DNA from: Nageia nagi
Taxonomy: Eukaryota > Pinophyta
Reading direction: 5' to 3'
Length of the DNA: 64,000 bases
Assembly (NCBI GenBank): GCA_050084985.1
Contig: JBITNC010000001.1
Coordinates: 1,860,001 to 1,924,000, forward strand
Shown here: positions 11,238 through 21,849 of the stretch, piece after piece
How positions within the stretch are numbered: the stretch's first letter is position 1
How the letters are laid out: each line of letters starts with the position of its first letter
Notes under the pieces: generated by a model
Seen by the model: the letters and a program-made list of their open reading frames with translations, nothing else
What the model was told of the DNA's origin: nothing
Databases searched by the model: none
Made by a program: the position numbers and the translations under genes

Positions 11238-11920
11238 ATGGATAATGCAAAGGAGCAACAATCTACTATTCATACCATGATGGATGCCAATTTTGAAAGG
11301 TGATTTTTGGCAATAGAGAATCATTTCATTGAGTTGTTGGCTTCTAGAGAAAATGTAAATGCCAATCAAAGATATCATGATATAGTTGGGAGACCTGATT
11401 CATCATCTTCATCAAATCAAGTTCCATTCAAGGTGCAGTGAAAGTGGACATTCCTACTTTTGGAGGAGAGGTTGATGTGAAAAAGGTGAAAAATTGGTTG
11501 AAATAATTGGAGGTCTATTTCTAAATTCATGGTGTTGTAAATAATGTTGATGAAGTCTCTTTTATAAAAAGTAAACCAATTTTAATAAGGTAAACCAAAT
11601 TGCTATCATTATGAAAATTTTAGTGGGGCTATTTTGAACTATCCTACTTATGATAAGGAAATGTATGCATTGGTTCAAGCTATTAAAAAGTGGAAATGTT
11701 ATTTAATGAGGAAAGAAACAATCATTCATACTGATCATCAACTATTAAAGTATTTATAAACACAACCAAAATTGCAACAAACTAGACACTATAAATGGAT
11801 GGATTTTTTACAATAATTTCATCTAATGATCAAGTATAAGAAAAGAACACAAAATAAAGTTACTAACATGCTTTCTAAATCACTTGTAACTACATATTCC
11901 ACATCATAAATGGCATGCAA
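11238..11920 (+). pseudogene. G2 gag fragment joined to RNase H (pseudogene)
   Basis: From the ATG at 11238 (MDNAKEQQSTIHTMMDANFE) the sequence runs through a gag N terminus to IPTFGGEVDVKKVKNWLK and VVNNVDEVSF near 11570. About 30 bases later it continues as RNase [21 protein letters not shown], then [18 protein letters not shown] and MLSKS. In full elements the gag C terminus, protease and RT lie between, so a large internal deletion ended near 11590. Stops are present in both halves. Confidence 0.8.
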
Positions 11921-12014
11921 TACTAATTTTGGGCTATTAGTGGCATGGAAATGGAGTTCAATGAGTTCCCTCTCAGTGCTAAAATTTCTTCCTTTTCTAT
12001 CTAAGTCATTTTCA

Positions 12015-13389
12015 TAGGCATATGTGCAAGATACTGAATTTAGATAGGTGTATGAGTAGTTGTATTAATCTATATCCAAGTATGAGGGTTTGGATGAATT
12101 TTATTTGTAAAATGGACTTCTTTATCATTGCATTATGTGTCCTTATAGGTGAAAGGATTGCAATGATTAGAGAAGCACATACTTCAAAGATTATAAGACA
12201 TTTTGGGGTTGGAAAGATATTGTACAATTTGCAAAGGTATGCATATTAGCTAAGGATGCAAGATCAAGTTGCCAAGTACATAAGGGGGTGTTCTTTGTGT
12301 TGCATTAGCAATCCAAGTAACAAGAAATTAGGTTTGTATTAGCCACTTCAAGTACCTTCACATCCATGGGAGTGTATCTCAATGGATTTTGTGGGAGGAT
12401 TGCCTATGACTAAGAAAGGTCATGACTATTTATTTGTTGTTGTGAATAGATTTAGCAAGACACATGTTTTGATTCCATGTAAAAAGACTATAACAGAAAA
12501 AGATGCTACAAATTTATTTTTTTCTCATGTTTGGTTTCATTTCGGATTGCCTAATTCCATTATTTCAGATATAGATAGTAGATTTTTGGACAAGTTTTGG
12601 ACATATTTATGGGAAAATATGGATACAAGGTTGAAGAGGAGTACTACCTTTAATCCTAAAATACATGGAAAAACCAAGGTGGTGATTAGGATAGTAGTTC
12701 AACTTTTGAGAGGTTATTGTGGTAAGCATCCTAAGTCTTGGGATGAACACCTTGAATATATCCAACATTCTTATAATAGAAAAATTTATTATTCCATTAA
12801 TAAGAGTCCTTTTAAGACTTATTTTGGTTATTTACCACCTTCACCTTTTGATTGTGTGTTTAGGATGCAAAGGGGTGAAGAAGATTCACTAGAGAAAGAG
12901 AAAAAGCAAGTTGAAAATTTTCTTGAAAAAATTAGGTAAATTCATTTGAAAGTACAAGAGCAGCTTGAGACAAGCCAATCCAAGAATAAGATGAGACATG
13001 AAAAACATTGAGTTGATCATAATTTTCATGTGAGAGGCCATGTTTGGTTGCATTCTAGTAAGGAGAGGTTGTAAGGACCATCCAAGAAGTTGAAACCTAT
13101 AAGGTATGGATCATTTGATATTGTGGAGCAAGTAAGTAAGAATGCTTTTAGATTGGACCTTTTTACATATATGAACATCTATTCATTTATGAATGTTAAC
13201 CATTTGAAATTATATGAGCCATATATATTAACTAAATATGAAGTAATTTTAGATCAAATTTTGTCATCTCTTTATGACTTAGTTCCTAATACTATGGATG
13301 AACTCAAGAAGGATTCCATATTACAAAATAAAGTTCATGCTATAAGAAGAGGTGAGACAAAGCTATGGTTGGTTGGATTGAAAGGATAG
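12015..13389 (+). pseudogene. G2 integrase with chromodomain-like tail (pseudogene)
   Basis: The zinc-binding part (REAHTSKIIRHFG ... YIRGCSLCCISNPS) leads into the catalytic core HPWECISMDFVGGLP. The open frame 12382-12939 covers most of the core. The first Asp (SMDF) and second Asp (SDIDSRF) are kept, but the third catalytic position reads GKTKVVIRIV where TDGQTEVVNRT is usual, so the Glu has become Lys. 13090-13389 is open and covers YGSFDIVEQV, the YMNIYSFMNVNHLKLYEP motif and a WLVGLKG tail similar to a degenerate chromodomain. Only a few stops interrupt it, making it one of the better preserved parts. Confidence 0.85.
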
Positions 13390-13487
13390 AAGCCTAATAA
13401 TCTAAGTGGATGGATAGGTCTAGAGTTAGAGAGTTGTATCCTCATCTATGCATTTGTGAGATGAAATGCTTCTCCATAGGGAACGTG

Positions 13488-14206
13488 TGATCCAAATTGG
13501 ATCATGTCAAGTTGTCTTTTTAGGAGCAATACTCATTCTAGAGGTATATATGTTTGGAGACAAATTAGAGACTAAAATCTAGAGCTATTTGGCATTAAAT
13601 TTTAGGCCACCAGAATGTGCAAATTACTAATTTTAGGTCATTAATGATGTACACCTTTATGAGTCAAAAGCAAAATTTGAAGGAACATCGATGTGTTGGG
13701 CAGATGATATGATTTAGTTCCTTAGTCAATGTTTCAAAGGAATTTTCAAGCTTATTTAAGAGCATGCTACTCTTGGATTCTATAATGAGAGTTTTGAGAG
13801 AGTTAGGATTTTGGGATTGTAAGATTTGAAGGAAGATAAAGAGTCATTCTAGAATTTTGTAGTACTAAGATTATTTTCTTATTGTTGTAGGAGGTTATAG
13901 TAATTGTAGGAGATTGTATTATCATTATGCTAATGGTATTTCTTTATACATGTAATATTGTAATTTCCATGTATAATGAGTAGAGAAGGCTCCAATTCCA
14001 TATTAGATTAGCCCACATTGGGTGAACCAACATAAATCATTATGTTGATCTTGTTGTATGTTTGAGATTGCTAGTTTTGTGATTTACATTATACAAATTT
14101 AAAATTTTAATGCAATTTGAATGATCTCATAATGATGAATGTATTTTCATTTGAATATGTAAGTGAGGATCCAAGTATGCTATAAGCATCTAATGATTAT
14201 AGATCA
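13488..14206 (+). repeat. 3' LTR of G2
   Basis: Matches 10360-11090. It begins TGATCCAAATTGGATCA, the same palindromic start, and ends TAGATCA before the ATAAC duplication. Confidence 0.85.
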
Positions 14207-14211
14207 ATAAC

Positions 14212-14312
14212 ACCCTTTATAATATTATAGATATATTCACAAAAGGGGTTTTCAAAGCTCAATTTTTAAAGCTAAGGAACTTCCTGGTTAGTCCCTTCAG
14301 CATTAAGGGGAG
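14212..14312 (+). pseudogene. C1 RNase H, last part, and polypurine tract
   Basis: Continuing the C1 frame across G2, this reads NTLYNIIDIFTKGVFKAQF and LRNFLVSPFSIKG, the standard Copia polyprotein end (ADIFTKG motif). The overlapping TTAAGGGGAGAA at 14303-14314 is the polypurine tract next to the 3' LTR. Confidence 0.85.
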
Positions 14313-14314
14313 AA

Positions 14315-14770
14315 TATTAGAGTTTGAACCTAATATTACCAAGAGAACTTTAATATTTTAACTCTTTATTCTATATTCAACCTACATAGGCCCAATCCCT
14401 AATCAAATAGATGATTAGTTTTGTCTAGTCATCTTGTTGACTACTCTATCGATCTTTCAATCTATTCTATATGACCAATCAATATGATGCATACTGATTT
14501 CAATCTAGAGACTAGCATTTTTTGTTGTTTATCAATTTTATATTTGGTTTGGAAATCATTCTTCATCAGTTTATTTGTATAAACAATATGTATAAATGTA
14601 GTATAGTTGTTTTGAGTGTTGTTCATAATAGTATTTTTAGTTGATTTGATTAGTTGTATAATTCATAAGAAGTTCATTCTCATAAAAGTCACTATGTATT
14701 CAAGTTCTATCAAAGAATTATAAATATGTAATATTTCATTTAGATTGATATTTTAGTGAGTATTTTCTCA
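14315..14770 (+). repeat. 3' LTR of C1
   Basis: Diverged partner of 5780-6247. It starts TATTAGAGTTTGAACC and ends TTTTCTCA, where the G1 integrase resumes on the minus strand. Confidence 0.65.
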
Positions 14771-15288
14771 TTAAAAATACAATCAAAAGGTGATGGAGGT
14801 ACATAACCAAAATATGTCTCAAATGGATATTTACTTGTAGAAGTATGAATTGCCCTATTGTATGCATGTTGGATGTAAACAAGATGATAATTCTAATACT
14901 TAGCATTCTTACCATTTTAGCCTCTTAAACATTAAACAATGGTTCTATTAACCACTTTGGTTTGGCCATACATTTGAGGATGAAAAGTGATACTCCTCTT
15001 CAACATTGTATCAATCCTATTCCATAAAAAAGTATAAAATTTTCCTAAAATATTGAATCCTTATCATAAATAATTGAATTAGAAAAATCAAAATGAACCT
15101 CTAAATGATTAAATAATATATATATGTATTTTTATCCTATAATAGTCTTCTTACATGGAATCAACATACACATCTTACTAAATTGATCTACCACAATAAA
15201 AAAATATCCATGACCCCTCTCAATCATCAGAAATCCACCTATAAAATCCATAGAGATACTTTCCCAAGGGTGATTAATAACCAAAAGT
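14771..15288 (-). pseudogene. G1 integrase core (pseudogene)
   Basis: Read on the minus strand, VINHPWESISMDFIGGF and GHGYFFIVVDQFSKMCMLIP match the core seen in G2. They are followed by a degenerate second-Asp region and then YNRAIHTSTSKYPFETYFG and YVPPSPFDCIF. Frame changes and stops occur in the middle. The left edge is the C1 insertion; the right edge is the C2 insertion, across which the protein continues into LYQPL at 22476 onward. Confidence 0.8.
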
Positions 15289-15777
15289 TGTTAGAATTTG
15301 TAATGAAATATTGTGAATATCTAAACTCCTTGTAAATTCAATTAATCACTTAAAGGTATGTAGATACCTTAAGTGATTAATAGAATTCTTTAATATGTAG
15401 ACTTTGACTTTACCAAAGTGGGTAGTTGGTAGGTTGAAGTTTGGTGATAAATTTAATGTAACCCTAACCTTACCCTTGGGTTAAAGGAAGGTTAGGGAGG
15501 TGATCTCAACCTATAAATAGAGGGCCTCTCCTCATGTAAATATATCTAAGTTTTGAGTAAGATTACTCTACTTGGTTGTGTAGGAGAGAGCTAGAGAATA
15601 GTTTTAAGAGAGACATAGATTTGAGAATAAGAGAACTAGTTGTGGATGTACTCCCAAGGAGGGAGGAACCACATTATATTGATGTGTTATCTTGAGTGAT
15701 TGTGTTATCTTGTGTACACTTGAGTTTCCTAGTCTAAGGTCCTAAAGGATTTGTTTAGATCTAGTTCAAATCCTTCA
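15289..15777 (+). repeat. 5' LTR of C2
   Basis: Starts TGTTAGAATTTGTAATG and ends AAATCCTTCA, followed by one base and the primer site. It shares most of its length with the inverted solo LTR at 57286-57789, including the TATA region and the conserved words GGGAGGAACCACATTATATT and TAACCCTAACCTTACCC. Confidence 0.9.
15511..15519 (+). promoter_or_regulatory. TATA box in the C2 LTR
   Basis: CTATAAATAGAGGGCC is kept in both LTR copies of the family (in inverse orientation near 57551-57566). It is the likely core promoter, with transcription starting some 30 bp downstream. Confidence 0.65.
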
Positions 15778-15778
15778 A

Positions 15779-15791
15779 TTGGTATCAGAGC
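15779..15791 (+). other. Primer-binding site of C2 (initiator Met-tRNA type)
   Basis: An exact TTGGTATCAGAGC, followed by CTTG, one base after the LTR end. This is the standard plant Copia primer site. Confidence 0.85.
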
Positions 15792-16399
15792 CTTGTTGTG
15801 GAAGCTCTTCTTTTGGTGTGGAAGCTACATCTTGGAGGTTCATCCTTCTTAACTCCTCATCTTTCACCCCCTTGGTGAGGTAAATTTTAAAGAGCAGGTA
15901 TAAAGATTCTCCTCATTTGGTCATTTATTTTGATTATTACATAATGCTACTAACACCTTATTTGCTATGTGTTAGTCCTTTTTAAGTTATGATTAACAAG
16001 TTGCAATTTTTTACTAATCCTCTATGTTACTTGCAATTTTAAATTGCTATAGTTCTTTTAAAGGGTTAGTATACAACACTTGTAATTTGTTGTTCATGTT
16101 ATATTGAACTTAAAAGTATGTGTTGGTTCAATTATTTGATTAAATGCCCATATATGATGCAAAATTGCAATATTTATACTAACATTTTTTTATGTTAGTA
16201 GTAATGTATTGTTATGAAATATCTCATATATACTATCATTAGTGAGTTATTGATATGATCCTAAGCAAAAGGCATCAACATTTCCAAAAAGTTAGAAAGG
16301 AGGACAAATTTTTTTTAAGGGCACAATAATATATTTTATTTTTGTTTAAAATATAGTCAAAAATATTTTTTAGTTTTGTTTAAACTAATCAAACATATA

Positions 16400-16530
16400 T
16401 ATTTGTTTAAAATAATCAAACATATATATATATATATATATTTTTATTTGTTTAAAATATAATTAAAAATATATATATATATCTTTTTATTTTAAATCTA
16501 TTTAAAATATAATCAACAAATATATATATT
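16400..16530. repeat. AT microsatellite and TTTGTTTAAAATATA repeats
   Basis: Runs of TA dinucleotides alternate with repeats of TTGTTTAAAATAATC-like words. Simple low-complexity sequence with no coding content. Confidence 0.8.
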
Positions 16531-16589
16531 AGAAAGTGTTTAAAATAGGGGGGTTATGTTTAATAAAAATTAAAATCGTATACATTAAA

Positions 16590-17370
16590 TCGGGGGGGTC
16601 CTCCACGCGCGAGCGGCCTCTGGTGGCTCCTCCCGCCCACCCCCGCGCTTGCTCCTCCGCCTCCACCTGACGAGTGCACCTCTGGCCACCTCCCCGTGCA
16701 TGCTCCTCCCGCTGCAACCATGATTACTAGACTGCAATGATCCACCTACGAATGTGAAGGCGATGTTGCTAAGATCCACGATTTGTTTGAACCCCATTGC
16801 ACTGCTCGTCGGATATGCAGAGAAGGCAGCGAAGGCACTCAACCTCTTTGTCACGATGCAGGATGCAGACCCAGTTCCATGGCTTGCCTAGCTCACGGGA
16901 TATGCACCAACCGAAGCCACATGCTTCATGGACTTCAACGCTCACCGAACTGCCTCCTCCTGCACGTAAAGGGTCTGACAAAATGCCTCATCATGTTTCC
17001 TGGACTGCAGACATCATTCCATGGCCTACCTTCTCCCTCCATCGATGTCGACCAGCTCCCGAATACGTTGAGCCGACAACATTTTTCAGACTGCAATGAT
17101 CGTAGGACAGTGCACATAAATTGTTTGCCAATGATCACAGGATTTGCACAAAATGAAAGCCACACTCCGCAATTTTTTGCATGACGCAAACCCCGTTTCA
17201 TGCACTGCAATGATTGCCAACTTGCCTGCTACCACCATGTTTTATGGCCTCCCCTGCTCGCTCCTCCGTGCACTGGGATGGTCAACAGCCGCTCCACGTG
17301 CCTCCCACGACCTCCTGCCACCCCTGCCTAGCTTCTCCACCACCCTAAGGCTTACACTTGGCTCCTTCCC
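16590..17370. other. GC-rich block inside the C2 leader
   Basis: This stretch is clearly richer in G and C than the flanking DNA, beginning with GGGGGGGTCCTCCACGCGCG. It repeats short words such as ACTGCAATGAT, CCATGGC and CTGCTCCTC-like pieces on the plus strand. Overlapping frames on both strands (for example 16783-17184) have low-complexity composition and no recognised domain, so no protein is called. It may be captured host DNA. Confidence 0.45.
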
Positions 17371-17749
17371 ATTTTTTTTGTCAACTTTAGTTGTTGAGCC
17401 TTCATTTTTTACCCACTACATATTTACTTTGATTTTTTTTTTTCAAACCACACAAGGGGGGGAGTCATATTTTACAACTACCATGCATTTAATTGTTTAT
17501 TGACTTAGGAGTATTTTTTACTTGCTTCCAAGTCAATTGCTCCCATTCAATGCCCTTAGGAGTACTTAGACTATTTCTCATATTCTACTCTCCATTGCAT
17601 GTTTAATTTAAGTGCATATGCAATCTCTAAGCATAGTTAAAAGGGATAAAACTTTAAGTAAAAAGGGGGGGGCCTTGGTATAATTTTTTTTACTTAAATT
17701 TTATCTAGATGTTGCATATGATGCATGTATCTTATTTGAAGAATAAAAC

Positions 17750-17932
17750 ATGCTTAGGACTTAAATTTTTAATGCATGATGCATGCTTACTTAAATTTTT
17801 AAGTCATGATACAATGCATGTTATGAATTAAATACTAAGTATGCTTAGGACTTAAATTTTTTAATGCATGATGCATGCTTACTTAAATTTTTAAGTCATG
17901 ATACAATGCATGTTATGAATTAAATACTAAGT
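17750..17932. repeat. 91-bp tandem duplication in the C2 leader
   Basis: Two copies starting at 17750 and 17841, nearly identical, each with ATGCATGATGCATGC and ending AATACTAAGT. Palindromic ATGCAT words may have favoured the duplication. Confidence 0.85.
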
Positions 17933-18716
17933 AGGACTTAGTTCTTTGTTTAATTCATTAAGTGCTTGAATAAATTGAGAAAAATATGAACAATGTAAAA
18001 GTTCTTTAGGGGTTAGAACAAAACCCATTGGACTCAATTTTTGGCCTCTTAAGGTTTCAAGTTTGTGTGGATGGAGTATTTTCACTTTACTTTATATTTT
18101 TTTTGCACATTTGCTTATACTTGCAATATGCAAAAATTTGGAAAGTAACCCCTAAAATGAATACATCTGCACGTATTTTCCACAACATGACTTGTTTGGG
18201 GAGCCATGAGGTGAGGACAGGGCAGACTGGAGCCCTTTTAGTTCGAAGAACCAAGTGGTGGTAAGTCCGTCTTAATTGCCCCTAAGACCTCTGTTGGATT
18301 GGACATAACTCTATTAGGTGGACAGGCATGTGTGTAGTGATACCACATGTCCGCACGTCCATTCAGGGATTATCCTGATAACCTAGGAGGAAAACTGAAA
18401 CCCTTAATCAAGATAATTAAAATGGCCGGTCCAAGATACGTCAGATCCTTGGAAAATAGTAGGTACTCCTTGTGAGAGTATATCACTGACCAAGGTGAAC
18501 TGGTTGAGGACTGGTAGTACCTGGGCTCCACCTTGCGAGCATCCAGGTGAAGGCCTAATTCTATACAAGAAAACAACCCCAACTTTATCCTTCTATGGAT
18601 CATGGTTAATGAGTTTACACATGTGGGACATGTTTGCTTATTAGATGTTTTATATGTATAGATGAAAATAGTAAAAGTTTACATTCTTATTGCATATTCA
18701 TTTGTTTTTTGTAGCA

Positions 18717-19640
18717 ATGGTTGAAACCTTCGTTCCCAAGCACATACTCGATGGTTCCAACTTTGGAATATGGGAAACTCGTATGAAAGCCAAGTTACAA
18801 GCAAGGAAGCTGTGGCAGATAGTTAGTGAAGATGCGGTTGCTCTTATCGATGAGAAGGCTCTTGAAGTGTACAACTCAAAGAATGAGTTAGCAACTTCCA
18901 TGATTTATCGTGCAATTTCAGATGATGTCCTTCTCATGATTTCTTCATCAACTTCAGCAAAGGAAGCTTGGGATAGGTTAAAGAAAATTTACCTTGGGTC
19001 CAAATTTTCAAGGAGGTTTATCATTCTACAAAAATTGTTGCAGTATCGACAAAGTGAAGATGAAAGTGCCTCCATCTACTTAAACAAAATCATTGACCTC
19101 AGGACACAACTGGTTAGTTGTGGGTGCAACTGGATCAATGATGAGTTCATGGTCTTCATCATTCTACAAAGCCTTACTACAAAGTTTAGCAACTTTGTCA
19201 CAGTTATGGAAACAAGGCTCGATGATGAAGAAGATGTCATTTCACTTGATAACCTTTCTAGACTTCTTCTAAAGCATGAGGAAACTTTGAACAAGAAAAT
19301 GTTGAACCTTTCTCCAAAGGACCATAGCATTGCTCTAGGAGCAATCAAAACTCCTTTCAAGAAAAAGTTCAAACATTACAAATTCAAAGACAACAAGTCC
19401 TCATCTACCTTCAAGAAGTATGACAAAAAGGGCAACAACAACAACAATCATGGCAACTACAGGCACATAAATGATAAAGCAGGATCCAACAATCCAACAC
19501 CTCAAGAAAAGTTTGATGGAAATTGTAACTTCTGTGGCATCTTTGGGCACAAAGAGTATGATTGTCGCAAAAAGAAATTTGCTTAAAAAGGAAAGGGAAA
19601 TGCAAATGTGAGAAATTTCAATAATAAAAAGAAGAACAAG
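18717..19640 (+). pseudogene. gag: C2 gag
   Basis: Start chosen at the ATG at 18717 (MVETFVPKHILDGSNFGIWE) because the Copia gag N terminus begins here; the ATG at 18690 lies upstream of the acceptor-like site. The frame is open to 19586 (about 290 residues). It covers the UBN2-type gag domain (SAKEAWDRLKKIYLGS, a QSEDESASIYLNKI-like stretch and LDDEEDVISLDNLSRLLLKHE), a Lys/Asn-rich linker, and a perfect zinc knuckle CNFCGIFGHKEYDC near 19525-19565. The first stop is TAA after KKKFA, most simply CAA to TAA, after which the frame continues into protease. Confidence 0.9.
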
Positions 19641-20078
19641 CATGCTGCTTCTATTGCCTACTACTCAATGACTCAAACTATTTCAAAAGATTGGATTATT
19701 GATTCAGGATGCACTAATCACATGTGTTATGAAAAAGATAAGTTTGAAAACTTTCATAAGTACAAAAAGGATGCAGTTGTGATAGGTGATAATACAGTCC
19801 TTGATGTTCACGGAATAGGAAGTGTGAAGATTCATGGAAAGACTCTTGACAATGTCTTTTATGTGCCTAAACTAAGGATGAATCTCATCTCCGTGATTCA
19901 AATTACAAGGAAAGGATGCTCATTTGAGTTTATGTCACACTCTTGGTGTGTTAAGAAAGGACTTGCCACTTTGATGAAAGGATCAGTAAAGAATGACCTT
20001 TATATTGTGGATCAAGTACCTTCAAAGATTTGTCTTGCTACAAATGTTTGTTCAAAAGGTAATCTTTGGCATCAATGA
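19608..20078 (+). pseudogene. C2 protease and start of integrase
   Basis: An open frame of 156 residues in the same polyprotein. It contains the Copia aspartic protease active site WIIDSGCTNHM, then VLDVHGIGSVKI and FYVPKLRMNLISV, the usual protease C-terminal landmarks. The end reads GNLWHQ, and the next codon TGA sits where Arg of the HxRLGH motif is expected, fitting CGA to TGA. In an intact element protease would cut the polyprotein inside the particle. Confidence 0.9.
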
Positions 20079-20700
20079 TTAGGACACCTTAACCACAAGA
20101 GTATTCAAGTTATGAAAACTCAAGAACTTGTGGAAGGTTTACCTAATATTTCACCCATAGTTGGTCTTTGTGAAAGGTGCATTCTAGGAAAGATGCATAG
20201 GCAAAAGTTTGAAAAAGATAAGGCAACTCGGGCTTCTTGTCCTCTTCAACTTGTGCATTCAGATTTGATGGGTCCATTTCAGACTAAGTCACTAGGTGGA
20301 GCTTCTTATGTTCTGACCTTCATTGATGACTTCAGTAGGATGACATTTGGTTATTTACTTGAGCACAAGGATTAAACTTTTGACAGGTTTCAAGACTTCA
20401 AGGCACTTGTTGAAAATCAAACTGATTTTAAGATCAAAATGCTGAGATCTGAAAATGGGGGTGAATATAGTAGCAATGAGTTTAACGAACTTTTGTGTTA
20501 AACAGAGATTAAGTGACAATTCACAATCCCTTACACCCCTCAGCAAAATGGAGTTGCTGAAAGGAAGAATCGCACCATTATGGAAATGGCAAGATGCATG
20601 TTGGGTAACCTTCCTAGTTTCTTATGGGGCGAAGCTGTTCACAATGCTATTCACACCCTAAATAGGTGTCCTACTAAGGCAGTTGAAGGTAAAATCCATA
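20079..20700 (+). pseudogene. C2 integrase (pseudogene)
   Basis: Zinc-binding residues are seen as WHQ-LGHLNHKS and CERCILGK. The core begins LVHSDLMGPF with the first catalytic Asp intact. The second reads LRSENGGEY, where LRSDNGGEY is usual, so Asp has become Glu. The third is intact in NGVAERKNRTIMEMA. Stops follow EHKD at 20373-20375 and near 20500, and the frame shifts between 20500 and 20560. Integrase would insert the cDNA and leave 5-bp duplications. Confidence 0.85.
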
Positions 20701-21840
20701 TGAAGCATGGAAGGAAAGAAACCTAACCTCTCACACTTCAGGGTCTTCGGTTGTGATGCATTTGCCTTCATTACCTCAGAGAAAAGAAAGAAGCTAGATA
20801 AATAATCAGAAAAATGCATCTTTGTGGGGTATGATAATCAGCATAAAGGTTACAGGCTCTACTCTTCATCCCATAAAATAGTCTTTGTGTCTAGGGATGT
20901 TAAGTTCAATGAACTTTCTGAGGATACGACCTCTCATGCTGAAGTGTCTGATACAGATTATTCTTCGCCTGCACCTAACTGGTTGGATGATCATATAGAG
21001 AAGTCACCACAAGAGCAAAATTCTCCAGCACAGAGAATTACAAGAAGTATGACCTTGAATAAATCCTTATTTGCCAAAATTGATAATATGCATGAGCCAT
21101 CAACCTTCAAAGAAGCTTCCAAGCAAGAGTGTTGGATGGAAGCTATGAAAGTTGAGTATGAGGCTCTCATGAAAAATGAAACTTGGGATTTGGTTCCTTA
21201 TCCCAATGAGAAAAATGTGATTGGTAATAAATGGATATACAAGGTCAAGTACAATTCTGATGGAAAAATTGAAAAATACAAGGCAAGGTTAGTAGCCAAA
21301 GGATTCGCTTAGAAATATGGGATTGATTATGAGGAAACCTTTGCTCCTGTGGCCAAGATGCCTACTGTCAGAATAATTCTTGCTCTTTCTGTAGCTCAAG
21401 GATGGAAAGCTTTTCAAATTGATGTCAAAAGTGCATTTCTCAATGGGGACTTGGATGTTGAAATCTACATGAATCAACCAGAAGGATTTATTCCATAAGG
21501 AAAAGAGACTCTTGTGTGTAAGCTAAAGAAGTCTTTATATGGACTTAAGCAAGCACCTAGAGCATGGTATAAGAAAATTTTAGGATTCTTTGCAGATATT
21601 GGTTTTTCCAAGTGCTTCTCAGATTTAGATCTATATGTACTCAATCAAGGAAAAGACGTGGTCATAATTCTCCTTTATGTGGATGATCTTCTCATCACAG
21701 GCAATAATATTGCAATCATCCAAGAGTGTATCTCCAAACTCAAGGCAACATTTGAAATGACTGATCTAGGTCTATTGCATTACTATCTTGGGATGCAAGT
21801 GTACCAACACAAAGATTGTACTTATCTTAGTTAATCTCAG
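20700..21840 (+). pseudogene. C2 linker and reverse transcriptase (pseudogene)
   Basis: A broken stretch (FRVFGCDAFAFI) leads into an open frame 20824-21312 with the acidic linker and the RT start EYEALMKNETWDLVP, GNKWIYKVKYNSDG and YKARLVAKGF. A TAG follows at 21310-21312, then YEETFAPVAKMPTVR and QIDVKSAFLNGDLD. The next open piece, 21514-21834, carries LKQAPRAWY and the catalytic LLYVDDLLITG. All main RT motifs are intact; the stops at 21312, 21499 and 21834 each replace a residue that could have been Gln. Confidence 0.9.
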
Positions 21841-21849
21841 TATATATCA

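Larger units (their letters stand above)
10360..14206 (+). mobile_element. G2: internally deleted Ty3/Gypsy element inside C1
   Basis: Paired LTRs (10360-11090, 13488-14206) are bounded by the identical 5-bp target duplication ATAAC at 10355-10359 and 14207-14211. The interior is only 2.4 kb. A gag N-terminal piece is joined directly to RNase H and then integrase; the gag C terminus, protease and RT are missing. Its protein sequence is close to G1. It was presumably mobilised by a full-length relative before or after the deletion. Confidence 0.9.
5780..14770 (+). mobile_element. C1: degraded Ty1/Copia element carrying G2
   Basis: Diverged LTRs at 5780-6247 and 14315-14770 share the start TATTA..TTTGAAC and a TTTAACTCTTTATT block. 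The interior has, in order, a Met-tRNA-type primer site, gag, protease, integrase, RT and RNase H, all with stops, and a polypurine tract before the 3' LTR. G2 interrupts the very end of RNase H; without it the frame runs on into DIFTKGVFKAQFLKLR, the canonical Copia C terminus. The target duplication is no longer clear, fitting an old insertion. Confidence 0.85.
15792..18716 (+). other. Long leader of C2 between primer site and gag
   Basis: The leader is about 2.9 kb, far longer than the usual Copia leader. It contains AT microsatellites (16400-16530), a GC-rich block (about 16590-17370), A/T-rich low-complexity sequence and a 91-bp tandem duplication. A donor-like GAG/GTAAAT at 15880 and an acceptor-like TTTTTTGTAG at 18705-18714, three bases before the gag ATG, would allow the whole leader to be spliced out; this is inference. 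Open frames inside it do not resemble known proteins. Confidence 0.5.

Noticed and set aside
15455-15482. Telomere-like TAACCCTAACC in the C2 LTR
   Set aside because: Only about one and a half repeats, and conserved in the solo LTR at 57286-57789 as part of the promoter region; not a telomeric tract.
16529-17503. Several overlapping ORFs on both strands in the GC-rich block
   Set aside because: High GC opens many frames at once. Composition is low complexity and no domain or splice signal supports any one of them.
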